A stretch of DNA of 64,000 nucleotides from Taiwanofungus camphoratus (taxonomy: Eukaryota > Basidiomycota > Agaricomycetes > Polyporales > Taiwanofungaceae): positions 310,001 to 374,000 of the forward strand of contig CP021220.1 of assembly GCA_003999685.1 (NCBI GenBank). Reading direction: 5' to 3'. This document shows, piece by piece, positions 33,858 to 46,259 of the stretch. A model generated the notes under the pieces. It saw only the letters and a list, made by a program, of their open reading frames with translations. It made no database searches and was not told the origin of the DNA. Every line of letters begins with the position of its first letter. The first letter of the stretch is position 1. The translations under genes were made by a program, and so were the position numbers.

Positions 33858-33995
33858 GCGTAGAGACGGGGAAGTACAATGTAAGAGTTAGTGTCATCAT
33901 TACTGTACGATGATGTCTGCTGTGGTATAAGATAACTACAAGGCCGCAAGAAGTCGAAGCAAGGGATACGCAAAGCCGTGATGCTCGAGTACCAT

Positions 33996-35379
<1,384 letters not shown>

Positions 35380-35515
35380 CGTGGTGATGAATGGAGATGT
35401 ACACGTAGACTCGGAATCTTTGCTGAGTGTAGAGTTTCCGAAACAGGCTGTCCAAATTCGATACAGCACTCATATTTGTAGCTGTTTATTCAGTGGCATA
35501 CACGCTTGTACTACC
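35380..35515. promoter_or_regulatory. Shared AGE2/GET2 divergent promoter
   Basis: Only 136 bp separate the start codons of two secretory-pathway genes. The core promoters must overlap the opposite leaders. Confidence 0.55.
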
Positions 35516-36544
35516 ATGTCCGCTGCAGCAAGGGCAGAGGCAAGAAGGAAAGCAATCCTTAGTCGTGGAACAGATCGTCTTGCCAAGCTCACTTCCTCAG
35601 CAAGACGTGAAGATGCCCCGGCGTGCACGCATGACGGTACGAGGCCAGTTCTCTTGACAATTCCGTTCCGCCAGCTCACCATATAACGCAGACCCTGCAT
35701 TAGCACCGCTCCCGAATCGACCGGGTCCAGAAACGTTTGTTGATGAAGAGACGATTCTTCCCTCACCACCTGCGCCTGCTAGGGATGCCAGGAACCCCAG
35801 ATCTTTGGGCGCTCCTCAGGGCATCTCCCCAGACGATCAGCTCAGGCTCTTGCAGAATGCTTTTGCTGCTGCCGGACAGTTTCCGCCGCCTTCCCCTACC
35901 TCGGAGGATGAACCTTTGTCTGCTCTCATGTCTAGGATGGCACAAGCTCGCGAAGTGCCAGAAAAATCGTCCGAAAAGATTGCCATGGCAAGACCCAAGT
36001 CGCGCCTCCAGAAACTCATGCCGTTCATACATCTTCTGGCTGCTTGGGCACTGCTCGCATACTTTGTGACATGGAGAGAGCCAGAAGCTTACGAGTCGCG
36101 GACGCATGGGTCCCATGTGTCCGAGGGATCTTGGAAACGCTGGGCTGAACTAGGTTGGAAAAGTGCGGAGGAAGGCTGGGGTGTACAGCCTGTTGTAAGC
36201 CTTTCGGTTGTATCGTTCACTTGCTGCACACCTGACCTTTCGTAGCCTTTCTTTTGGGCTTTCACTACTCTAACTCTGGTTCTACATTCTTGGCGTATCT
36301 TTTCCGAAGTGGTCAGTCCTGGATATTATTGATTTATTCATCTTCTGAAAGGTGCCGACAGGATGCGCCGCAACCGCCTATGCTTCTTTCGCTTGCGCTT
36401 CCTCATCTACCTCCACCCATTCCCTCTCTCATAACAAATGGACTTATGTACCTGCGAATCGCTGGAGTCTTCCTAGACGATATTGCGGGATTACTAGTAG
36501 GAATTGGACTACTGGTGTGGATTGCGGGTTGGCTTACAGGATAA
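35516..36544 (+). CDS. GET2: Get2-like subunit of the tail-anchored-protein insertase
   Basis: Get2 with Get1 receives tail-anchored proteins from Get3 at the ER. The N-terminus starts MSAAARAEARRKAILSRGTD with RLAKLTSSARREDAP, the basic Get3-docking motif of the family. A long cytosolic linker follows (PETFVDEETILPSPPAPARD). Then come three membrane helices: LMPFIHLLAAWALLAYFVTW, PFFWAFTTLTLVLHSWRIF after an intron, and IAGVFLDDIAGLLVGIGLLV near the C-terminus, which ends WIAGWLTG. Three or four introns were read. Primary sequence is poorly conserved in this family, so the call rests on the N-terminal motif, topology and length. Confidence 0.75.
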
Positions 36545-36657
36545 GGCATGTACAACGACTCATAGCGGAAGGTCACTATTTTGTTATTTATGTCCGCATA
36601 TACCGTGAGCGTAAGATTATATATTATGTATATCGCAAGGTGAGAAATGTCGGTAAG

Positions 36658-37380
36658 CTATGGTAGGACGGCAGCAGCTCCGGTCTTTGGCCGATCTGCG
36701 CTGAACGGTATCTCCTCTAGGAATCGCTGGACGGGTTTCGGAGCTGGAACGTCCACTATGGGAAGACCAGCGGCAGATCTCTCCTTTTTCCATTTCTGCC
36801 ATGGGGATCCGCCTGCCATGTCCATGAGCTCTTGGAAGATGGTGGAGGACAATTTCTGGTTTAAATTGAGTGTCCGTGTCGCGCCGTCCTCTGATACATT
36901 TCATGAGAAGTACATCCATCACAATAAGATATTGTCACCAAGGAAAGGGTGCATGAAGTAGACTCACCAAACTCCATGACCATCTCTGGCTGCCATGTGT
37001 CCTCCCGGGACTTGGGCAGCCTGTTGACCTGGATATCAATAGCAGGATTGGCATAACGAATCCGTGGAAGGTCCTCTTTTACGAAATGTCTGTCCATGCC
37101 ACCCATTTAGCAGAGTAAGGTTTTCTATTTTGAATGATATGGACCACCTTGCCCCGAAGTGATCATTCCGAAGAGCCAAAGTCAACTTGAGACTCTTGAT
37201 ACTTGGCAACCGCGGTCGAGGCTCCTTCGTGAGATTTGCAAGGATTTTTGACAACCTCGAAGGCCCGGGTATTGTCTTTGGTTTGCGAGGCATTGTTGCC
37301 GACAGTCGCAGCACAAGTGACCCGCCTCTGCTTTCCATGTGTTGTTTGTCTTTGTTGATCCCACCTCCCGACGCCGCCAT
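36658..37380 (-). CDS. Mitochondrial ribosomal protein, L51/S25/CI-B8 domain
   Basis: This is a thioredoxin-fold subunit of the mitochondrial ribosome, of the MRP49/mL61 or mS25 group. The start at 37380 is MAASGGGINKDKQHMESRGG. The domain reads PGPSRLSKILANLTKEPRP, LPSIKSLKLTLALRNDHFGA, HFVKEDLPRIRYANPAIDIQ and PEMVMEFGDG across introns. The tail is MDMAGGSPWQKWKKERSAA and ends GAAAVLP. An upstream Met would add a short stretch, but VPS72 starts 82 bp away, which favours 37380. Which ribosomal subunit it belongs to cannot be settled by eye. Confidence 0.72.
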
Positions 37381-37462
37381 TCTGTCATACATCTGGCTGC
37401 TCAGGCCCGCCCGTGCTGCACACATATATTTGATTAGGCTGAGGCTCACTACAGCTTTTGAT
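37381..37462. promoter_or_regulatory. 82-bp divergent promoter of the mitoribosomal protein and VPS72
   Basis: The two start codons are only 82 bp apart, the tightest divergent pair in the window. Leaders must be very short or transcription must start inside the partner gene. Confidence 0.6.
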
Positions 37463-39087
37463 ATGGCAGATCAAGAAGACTCTCTCGTGATGCGTAGATC
37501 AAAGCGTAGCACGGCGGGGAATAGGTCGGTCACACCCTTGAAACGGTACTGCTGAAACTGAACGAGAATTTAGAATGGAGGCTGCTTTGGCAGAATTTCG
37601 CGCTGAAGATGTAGGCGTAGACACCGAAGAAGACATTGATTTCATAGTGGAGAAAGGTGTGTGACCTCACGTTGCGTAGACCAACGGCATGCGATCTCAT
37701 TGGCAAGGATAGACGAAGAGGATGCATTTGAATCGGATTTCGAGAGCACCGATGAAGAAGTCGCTCAAGAAGATGTAGATGCAACCGCGGAAAAGCTTGT
37801 CAGAGAGGAGGAGCGAACAACTCATAAGGTATGTTGTCTCATCTTTTTTGCCGCGTCCTACTGATTTGATAGGTTCAGACAGCTCGTTCTAAGTTGGATA
37901 AAGTGACCGCAGCAGCCCATGCTCGTCAAAAAGCCACATTCAATCCCCAAATCCATGAAACACTACATTCACAGACGAGCACCGCAGAGAAGGCTAAGAG
38001 ACGCGTTTCTCTTGGAGTTGCAGTCAACGCGGAGACGGGCGAAATCATGGAGACGGCAAAACGACAGAGTCGGCGCAGTCACACAATGCTCAATACTTCA
38101 GCGACGGCCAGTCGGATGAAAGACGAAGCGGAGAAAAAGGTGTGCCTTACGTTATTCTATCACTGAATAGGCGTACATTAATTCAGAACCATTGCTAGTC
38201 GGCTTTACCGAAGAAAGTCAAGGCGCAGATTCGCGCTCCAACCCAGGATGAGCTGATTGCTCGGGCACTGGATATGGAGGAAGGCAATATCGTTGAGCAT
38301 CGCAACTACCTTTCTTTGGAGGAGGAAAAGCGCAAAAAGGCTCGTCTGGTGCGCACCACTGTGCAGGGACCTCTGTTACGGTGGGTTAGCAAGGCAGAAG
38401 AGATTAAAGTCAAGGTCGAAGCAGCCCCTCTGCCTCAATCTCCTTATGGGCACACCTATTATTCTACGTCTACTTCGGGCAGTATGTCGTCGCTCCCGGC
38501 ACATTCGTCAATATCATATCTCCATCCGTCGGTATCTTCCTACTCGCCTGATCAGACGACTATTGCTTCAGTATCTTCGCAGCACCACGCCGCGTTCGTA
38601 AACTATGCTTCCCCATCCATTCCTCCTTTGCCGACTCCTGAAATAGTCGAGCGAACAGAGAAGGTTACCAAGAATTATGTGGTGCACGAACTGACTCAAT
38701 CGGACAAAGCGTCTAGACCACCATGGAATAGCACCATGAAGGCCATGTTTGGTGATCATGTAGTCTGGGAAGACCTTAGGGTCTATACAACCAAAGGCAG
38801 ACCTTTCGGTACGTTTATTTATTCTACGGCAAACATTTTATTAATCACACTATACCTTAGTTCGACCGACGCAGACATGTCCCATCTCGGGTAAGGTTGC
38901 TCGCTATCGCGACCCTCGGACTGGCGTGCCGTTCTCCGATATACAGTCCTACGAGATTCTGAGCAAAATTCTTGCACATGAATACGTTTGGAGCGATGAC
39001 TTGGGCTGTTATATTGGCCACGAAGCGAGTATATCCCCCGATGAAACGGTTCCTTCGTCCGGAAAACATCAACAGGCCAAGGGTTGA
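37463..39087 (+). CDS. VPS72: Vps72/YL1, SWR1-complex H2A.Z chaperone
   Basis: Vps72 (Swc2) recognises the H2A.Z-H2B dimer for deposition by the SWR1 remodeller. The N-terminal YL1 signature is RRSKRSTAGNRMEAALAEFR, joined across the first intron. An acidic histone-binding stretch follows (DEEDAFESDFESTDEEVAQE) and a basic coiled segment. The YL1 C-terminal domain reads CPISGKVARYRDPRTGVPFS with DIQSYEILSKILAHEYVW. The protein ends SSGKHQQAKG. The first intron has two possible donors, GTCGGT after AATAG or GTACTG further on; the first gives the exact family junction. Five or six introns were read. Confidence 0.9.
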
Positions 39088-39640
39088 TAGCCTTGAGGTT
39101 GAATCAGGGCGACCCTCGGCGCCCAGCTGACGATCAACTGCCGACTACCCCGCTCCCCCTTGACATCACAAGGTCGGTGTCTCCGGCGCAGACGACTCGA
39201 GTCCCTGGATACTCACACGACGATCTCACTTTCGGATTATGGCATACAACTATATGGTGCGATGCCCTGGGATCTCCGACTCCTTCCCTGTATCGTTTCT
39301 TGGTTTGATACGTTGTGGTGTACAAATATGGCGTCACCGGTCATGCCTGGTACACAGCGCATGTGTTCGTGTTGCTTGCACCGAATAAACGCAATCCTTC
39401 CCACCGAGCCCAACTATCTGAGGATCATATACTTTGCTCCAGATGGCGCTATGCATTTGATGGTAAGTATATGCCTTGCTGGGCTACAATTTTCCGCGTA
39501 TGAGTTCGGACTCTTGTCCGTGCACGTGATTCTACTCACATCGCGTCGCGTGCTGTCGATCGCGTCTCGAGTCGTGTGTCGATCTCTCACAACGACCTCC
39601 GGGCTTATTTTCACCAGTATACATACGTTGTTATCGTCTC
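39088..39640. other. Intergenic between VPS72 and MSH4
   Basis: No gene was recognised. Open frames in this stretch have no family resemblance. It should hold the VPS72 terminator and the MSH4 promoter. Confidence 0.45.
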
Positions 39641-42600
39641 ATGTCTACGTTTCATCGCCCTATTTCCGCGAGGCCCTCATCGTCACGTCCTGCGACCAGC
39701 ATGTCGCACGGCTGGACTGCCCCGTCTCGTCCCACAACTGCGCGTCCTCAGACTGCTGCTTCATCCAGACATGAATCCAGCTACATTGTGGCGGTGCTCG
39801 AAGGTCGCGGTGTTGCTCGAGAGGTTGGACTGGCTGCGTTAGATAAGGATACGGGCAGAGTTGCTTTGATTCAAGTCTGCATACCTTTACTTGAGAGCTG
39901 TCACCCCCTGCTGATACGAACCCCCTAGCTCGCAGATTGCCCAACATACGTCAAGACCTTGCATCAACTCCACCTACACTCGCCTTCACTGATTCTCGTC
40001 CCGGATACTTTTCTATCTATCTCAGACGTTTCTTTGGCCTCTGGGGGGAAGAAGCCCTCATCCACGTCTGCCCTCGTGCAGTGCATGATGGAGGAATTCG
40101 ATTCTATTCCGATAGAACCGGTAATGAGGAAATATTGGAATGAAGGCGCTGGTGAATATATACCGCACGTTCATCACGGGTGCTTGCACTGATCACCACT
40201 GGCCAGGGCTGGAATTCGTGAACCAGCTTACTGTAGATGACAATGAGAGAGCTGCTACACTCGTTACTGTCTCAAGCAAGTGAATATATGCGTCAGAAAG
40301 CGCCAGTGAAGTCGTCCTGATGTCTTAAGCAGGTACTACGCACTGTCTGCTGCTAGTGCACTCTTCAAGCACGCTGAAACGAGACTCAATATTCGTTTTG
40401 CTGCGTCCTCGTTGCTGATACGGTATGTCCAAGTCGAGGGCACAATGATGATCGATCCAGAAACCGCCCGTAATCTCGAGTTGGTTGGTAATATGTCACA
40501 CAAGAAATCCCTGCACTCGCTCTTTGGGTAGATGACTCGAAATTTCTCTTGTTGCGAAAATCCTCACAGTCTTTTGGGTTGACCAGCTTGTTGAACCATA
40601 CGTATACTGCAATGGGTGCTCGTCTATTACGAGTTAATATTCTGGCTCCAATCAGTGGTACAGATATGTCTTTATAACGAATACTTCGTACTCACTGGGG
40701 CCGATTATAGTGCAAGCTTCGATAGAAGCCCGATTGGATGTTGTAGAAGGTTTTTATCTGTCTTTCATTGTTTCTCGAGTCTAGAATTTATATCCATGAC
40801 AGAACTGGTGCAGACAGAGGAACGATTCAATGATGTCAAGGATGCTCTCAAAACCCTGAATAAGGTGGACTTCGATAAGCTCATTTCGTCTGTACGTTTT
40901 AAGCCTTACTTTCGATGGTGCTTTCTGCTCATGCTGCATGTAGCTAGCCGCATCGGAAGCCCGTGAGTCAAGCACGGCCAAACCTGCAGCTGCCCGAGTA
41001 GCACAGATGCTCAACCTCCGAAACATCGTGAAAAGTCTACCTCTATTAGCGAGGGCCCTAGCAGGAAGTAGGTCTGAACTTTTGCAGATTATTGCGGAGG
41101 TAGGTATATTTGGCTTTTTGTCCATTCCATCATCTCTAAAGGTACTTCTACAGATGATTTCCGACGAACGTCTGGACAAAATATATCAACTCGTTAGCAA
41201 CAGCTTGAATGAGGAAGCAGCTCCGGCAAAAGTTAGCTTCATGTTCATATCTGTTTCACGAATTTAATTCTCAAATTGGCAGGGAGGTCTTGGAGCAGTG
41301 AATGCCCGAGTGTATGCTGTGAGAGTATGCCAGGAATCTCCCTGACAACATGATTCCTTCTCCTTGACGGACTTTCTCTGATCAGGCAAACTACAACCGC
41401 CTTCTCGACGTGGCCCGTGAGACGTATAAAGAGAATGTTGGCGATATATTTACCCTCAATCGCGTACTGTCGGAGCAACACGATCTACCTCTGAGCCTGG
41501 TGTATCAGGACGCAGGATTTGTATTTGCTCTCAAGAAAAGCGACCTCGAAGGAGAGCTACCAAGAGGATTTGTGAACGTGACCATGCAGAAGGGACGGTG
41601 GTTATTTTCGAGCGTTGAACTGGTGAGCTACCTTCGTTGACTATAGAAACGTCCATTTGCATACCCGGTAGTTTAGAAGAAAAGAAATGCCCGGATGAAG
41701 GATGCTTTGGACGAAACGTTGATCCTCAGTGACAAGTCAGCATTTATCTCTGAGCGTGCTCAATCAGAACTCATGGATGTTGTCCAGGATTATCCAAGAG
41801 CTCACTGCAGAAGTCGTAGTGGATATCGGAGCACTTTACAAAGCTTCGGAAGCCGTCGCCATACTTGATATGCTATGGTCTTTTGCACATGCTTCTATTT
41901 GTAGGTTTATATTTCCATTCTGAACACTCAAACCTGACTGGCCGCTCACGCGAACAGTGCATAACTATGGTGATTGTACTTGCCTACCAACTAGAGCGCT
42001 CACTTATGCTCTCTTCAGTCCGCCCCGAGTTCACCGGAACACTAGCGATCAAAGCAGGTCGTCACCCCATATTGGAGAACGTACAGTCTGCTGGCACGCT
42101 GGTTCCAAATGATGTCTATTGCTGCGAGGCATCTTCCTTCCAGATTGTGCAAGGACCGAAGTAAGTTCAAAAATTCTTCACGCGGTCGCTAACACACACT
42201 TGCGGACGCAGTATGTCAGGTCTGTCAATTAACGAGCGTGGGCCCAGTGATCATATGCTGATAACTTATGCGGAAGGCAAAAGCACCTATCTACGACAAA
42301 TCGGGTTGCTGACTGTGATGGCTATGTGTGGATGCTTCGTTCCAGCGGGATACGGGAGCTTCAGGTGCGAACACGTGTAGTGATCGCCTTATGACCCAAC
42401 TTCGATGTGTCCGCCAGGCTGCATGATGCACTCCTGACACGCCTATCAAATGACGACGACATGGAGAAGAGTCTCAGCACGTTTGCCAATGAAATGGCAT
42501 CTTCAGCAATGATACTAGGTTTGATCGACCAATTCATCTCTGGTGTGGAGCGCTGACGATCATGAACTAGGAATTGCTACTTCGAATTCTCTCATTCTCA

Positions 42601-43522
42601 TTGATGAAGTTGGCCGTGGGACCTCCCCAAGGGAAGGTGTGGGTATTTCGCATGCCATTGCGGAGAGTTTGATAAAATTAAAGGTGCATTAACACAATCT
42701 GGGTTGTCACATTTATGTTTAAGTTCGTCCATCCCGATCAGTCTTACGTCTTCTTTGCTACGTGAGTGGTATCAAATGCTTTGATTCATTGTGCCGGTGC
42801 GAGCATGTTGTTAGACATTTCCATGAATTGTCAACGACGCTCTCGCGCCAACCCGCGGTGGTCAAGTAAGTGCAAGTACCATTGTCTTACTCCTTGCTGA
42901 TTGTCTTTCGCAGTCTGCATCTTTCTGTTCAGGTATGTTGCTGTCTACAACGTATGCTCAGGGTGTCTTCATTGGCTTCACAGAGAACAAGACGATCAAG
43001 TACAAACTTCGGGATGACTTTCCAGTACAAGTGCGTCCAACATGGGTAGGATGGCCTATATTTTAATTTCATAACAGGATCGTCGATGGAGCTCCTGAAG
43101 ATCTCAACCACTATGGTCTGGATCTTTCAACAGTAATGTCCCAATGTGCTTATAAGTGCTTGTGGCAGGTTTGGACCTTGCGCGGCTGGCCGACCTACCG
43201 GAAGACGTCGTTACAGAAGGCAGAAGAGTGGCGATAAACCTGACCGAGCTTGAGGAACGTGAACAGCGCGAGAGTCATACGAGTAAGATCGCCACTCGTC
43301 GCAAAGCTCTCTTGAGGGTAATTTTCCTGTCTGCGATACTGCCTGATGCAGTCGTTGACCACCTAACCATCTGTGTCTGCCCCGTCCTTTTGTTTCTCTT
43401 GACAGCTTCGGACACAACTGACGCAAGCACTCGATCACTCCTCGCTTCCAGATGAAGAACTCGCAGCCTACCTTGCGCGATTTCAAAAGGACATAGCTAA
43501 AGTTCTGCATGAAACATTGTGA
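39641..43522 (+). CDS. MSH4: Meiotic MutS homologue Msh4
   Basis: Msh4 forms a clamp with Msh5 that stabilises recombination intermediates and promotes crossovers. After a Ser/Pro/Thr-rich N-terminus the exons give ESSYIVAVLEGRGVAREVGL, LGLLNHTYTAMGARLLRVNI-type core segments and NYNRLLDVARETYKENVGD. The ATPase has LAIKAGRHPILENV, the Walker A loop GPNMSGKSTYLRQIG, STFANEMASSAMIL, Walker B LILIDEVGRGTSP and FFATHFHELSTTL. It ends QKDIAKVLHETL. The residues N-M-S-G of Walker A depend on an 8-nt exon at 42212-42219 between introns 42161-42211 and 42220-42276. Splicing is dense, with more than fifteen introns. No mismatch-binding MutS domain I was seen, as expected for Msh4. Confidence 0.9.
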
Positions 43523-44214
43523 TACGTTCCGCTAATGTGCGATCATTATTCATCTCGTACAGCAATAACGATGTCGTTGTTTTGGAGCTGAGAGATGTAC
43601 GAGCTGAACTAACTGAACTGAGCGCATATTTTTGCCAAACTACTGCCTGGACTTTAATGTATAACGAGTGAGGATAAGATCCTACGAATAAAATATGAAC
43701 GGTGACAGGCTCGTCTGCGGAATGTTCATGCCAGTCGCTCTGTTCTTGATACAGCGTCAGATACGGATAAATGGAGCCTGCGGAGGTCGAAGGAGAGTAT
43801 CTACTGTGAGAGACTGAATACAGCTCGTGATGCTTGCAAGTGTCCTCCACCCAACACGTCAGTCTCAGTACTTTCAAGTCCTATGCGGAACGACTCATGC
43901 TCTGGACTGAGATATGTTGAATATCGACGACTCGGACTCCATCGACGGTGTGTTCAAGTTCGAATGGTGCTTAGAGCCAGTGGGAACGGCAAATCTCACG
44001 AGTCGGGACTTGGCCCGGGAGCTAAAGTGGCAAACGGAGAAATCACCAGGATAGTCAAGTAGTACTTCTTTCCGTGCATAGGAAGGAAGATACCAACTCG
44101 TGTTCCGCTGACAAACCTTCAGAAACAAGAACTGGAACTTGTGCAGCTTCATTCTGAACTCGCACCATTGATAGTGGTCTGTCTATGCGTTTGTTGTGCA
44201 ATATAAGCAAGACT
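43523..44214. other. Intergenic between MSH4 and FAD oxidoreductase
   Basis: Open frames on both strands are short and unrecognised. The region holds the 3' end of MSH4 and the promoter of the next gene. No repeats were found. Confidence 0.4.
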
Positions 44215-46137
44215 ATGGGAAACGCTATTTCAAAAGTCAAACTGCTGGTGGCCGCTACTATTGCTCTGCGGGAGACTTATGACCTTGTGTCGAAACGCCT
44301 GAACGCTTCCCCTGGCTTGCCCGTGTCAAATCCAACTCTCCCTTTCTGGACAATTCCTCTAGCTAGCATCCCTACAGACGCTAAACCTCTTCCCAAAGTT
44401 GCAGACGTCGTCGTCGTTGGCTCCGGGATTACAGGAACATCATTTGTATATAACCTTCTCAGCTACGACAGCTCCGCGAGAGTGGTTATGCTCGAAGCTC
44501 GCGATGTCTGTTCGGGCGCAACGGCAAGGTATGCCAATTCGCAGGTGCTTGATTGGTTGCATATTAACTCATGGATGCCTCAGAAACGGTGGTCACGTCA
44601 ACCCTCCGTTGTATCATGATTATAATGACCTCAAGCAAAAGTTCGGGGAGAGGGCAGCCAAGCAGATGATCAAGTTCCGCTTGGCCCATCTGCAAGAATT
44701 TATGCATATTGCTGCTTCCGAAGATATCGTAAAGGAGTCCCAATGCCGTGAAACAGAGCATATTGACGTTTTCACTTGTCCGGTTAGCTTTGCCGAAGCA
44801 AAAGACAATCTCGTGATGTGGAAAAGTGAGATGCCTGTAGAAGCCAGTAGCTTCGGATACTGCGAGGGGAGAGATGCTATTGAGGTGCGTCTTCACACCC
44901 GCGAAGGCAAGGGGTGGGGAACGTCTCAGTCTACGAGAGCATACTTCAATCGTCGGTTTGATGTATGTTCACTCTCTTAGTTCTGAGACCGCTCCCGCTT
45001 CTCAGCACTCAAGATTTTTGTTGCCAAATCAAAAATCCTTTGCGCCATGGACATTTGGGGCACAGGATTGTAGTCTGGCTGCTTTCTCTCGAATACCCTT
45101 GCTCAAGTCTTGATACCAGAAATACCGTCTTTCGGAACATACAGTTGGGTGTATATATGGATTAGGGGGGGCAATACACCCGTATCGCTTTGTGACATCG
45201 TTACTGTTGAAACTACTCGACCGGCATTCCGACAAGTGAGTCGCACCGCAACTTCTCTATGAAGACCCCGATATGAGACTTCTGCTGTAGCTTTCATCTC
45301 GCAACCCAGACGCCCTGCACTGCCATCGAGCCCGCTACATCCTCCTCCCCTTTTTACACGGTGATCACCTCTAAGGGTACCATCTCGACCCCACACGTCA
45401 TTCACGCCACCAATGGCTGGTGCTCTTATCTTCTAGAGCCAATGCGGACCAAAATTTCCCCTTTCCGCGGCATCATGTCAGCTCAGCGCCCAGGTACGTT
45501 GCTGAGCTCCTCCACCCTCGATGGCCATCGATCCTTCGTGTTCTACCGCGGGACGTCTGGCTACGATTACCTCACACAGCTGCCCACTGGAGAGCACGAG
45601 CTCATGTTCGGCGGTGGCTGGGCCCAGTCATGCGACGGCAATTTGCCAGACATCGGAATTACGGACGACTCCGTGTATCATTTCGCCACGGCGAGCCATC
45701 TGGCCGGCGCGCTGCCCCTGTATTTCGGCGGTGGCAATTGGGGCGGTGAGAAGGTCCCTACGGAACAAGAGGGTGTGCAGTGGGGCATCGGCAGGACAAA
45801 AGCGCAGTGGAGTGGGATACTCGGCATCTCATCCGACGTATTGCCCTGGGTCGGGCGATTACCACCCAAGCTCGCTGGACGCGCTGCGCCAAAGGCTATG
45901 GGGTTGGGTAATCCAAAGAAGGCGAACCCTTCGTTAGCTGCGCCAGGTGAATGGATTGCGGCAGGCTACACGGGTGAAGGCATGCCGCACGCCTGGATGT
46001 GTGGAAAGGCGCTTGCCTACATGCTGCTCAACAGAGAAGACGAGATCCAACAGTGGTTCCCGGATATTCTACGGGTCACTGAGAAGCGGTGGAAGAACGC
46101 CAAAATAGACGATCTCTTGACACGCTACCTGAAGTGA
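44215..46137 (+). CDS. FAD-dependent oxidoreductase of the DAO family
   Basis: This is a flavoprotein amine or amino-acid oxidase-like enzyme. The start is MGNAISKVKLLVAATIALRE, a possible signal anchor. The FAD fold reads VADVVVVGSGITGTSFVYNL with the acidic strand end VVMLEARDVCSGATARNGGH across intron one. Later exons give EDIVKESQCRETEHIDVF, AIHPYRFVTSLLLKLLDRHS and TPHVIHATNGWCSYLLEPMR. The C-terminus has VLPWVGRLP, WIAAGYTGEGMPHAWMCGKA (second FAD contact) and LLTRYLK. Five or so introns were read. Homologues are common in basidiomycetes; the substrate is unknown. The gene is convergent with the amidase gene, with 122 bp between stops. Confidence 0.85.
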
Positions 46138-46259
46138 ATCACGACGGGACGCTGAACGCGAAGCTTTCGCTATTGTTGTCTCACCACATGCCAGATTCGG
46201 GCGTTTTTCTCTATTCACGTTGTTGTACAGTTATTGTATGAGTACACGTTTGATTGTTG

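Noticed and set aside
43497-43877. 126-codon minus-strand frame behind MSH4
   Set aside because: It overlaps the end of MSH4 on the other strand and shows no recognisable domain.
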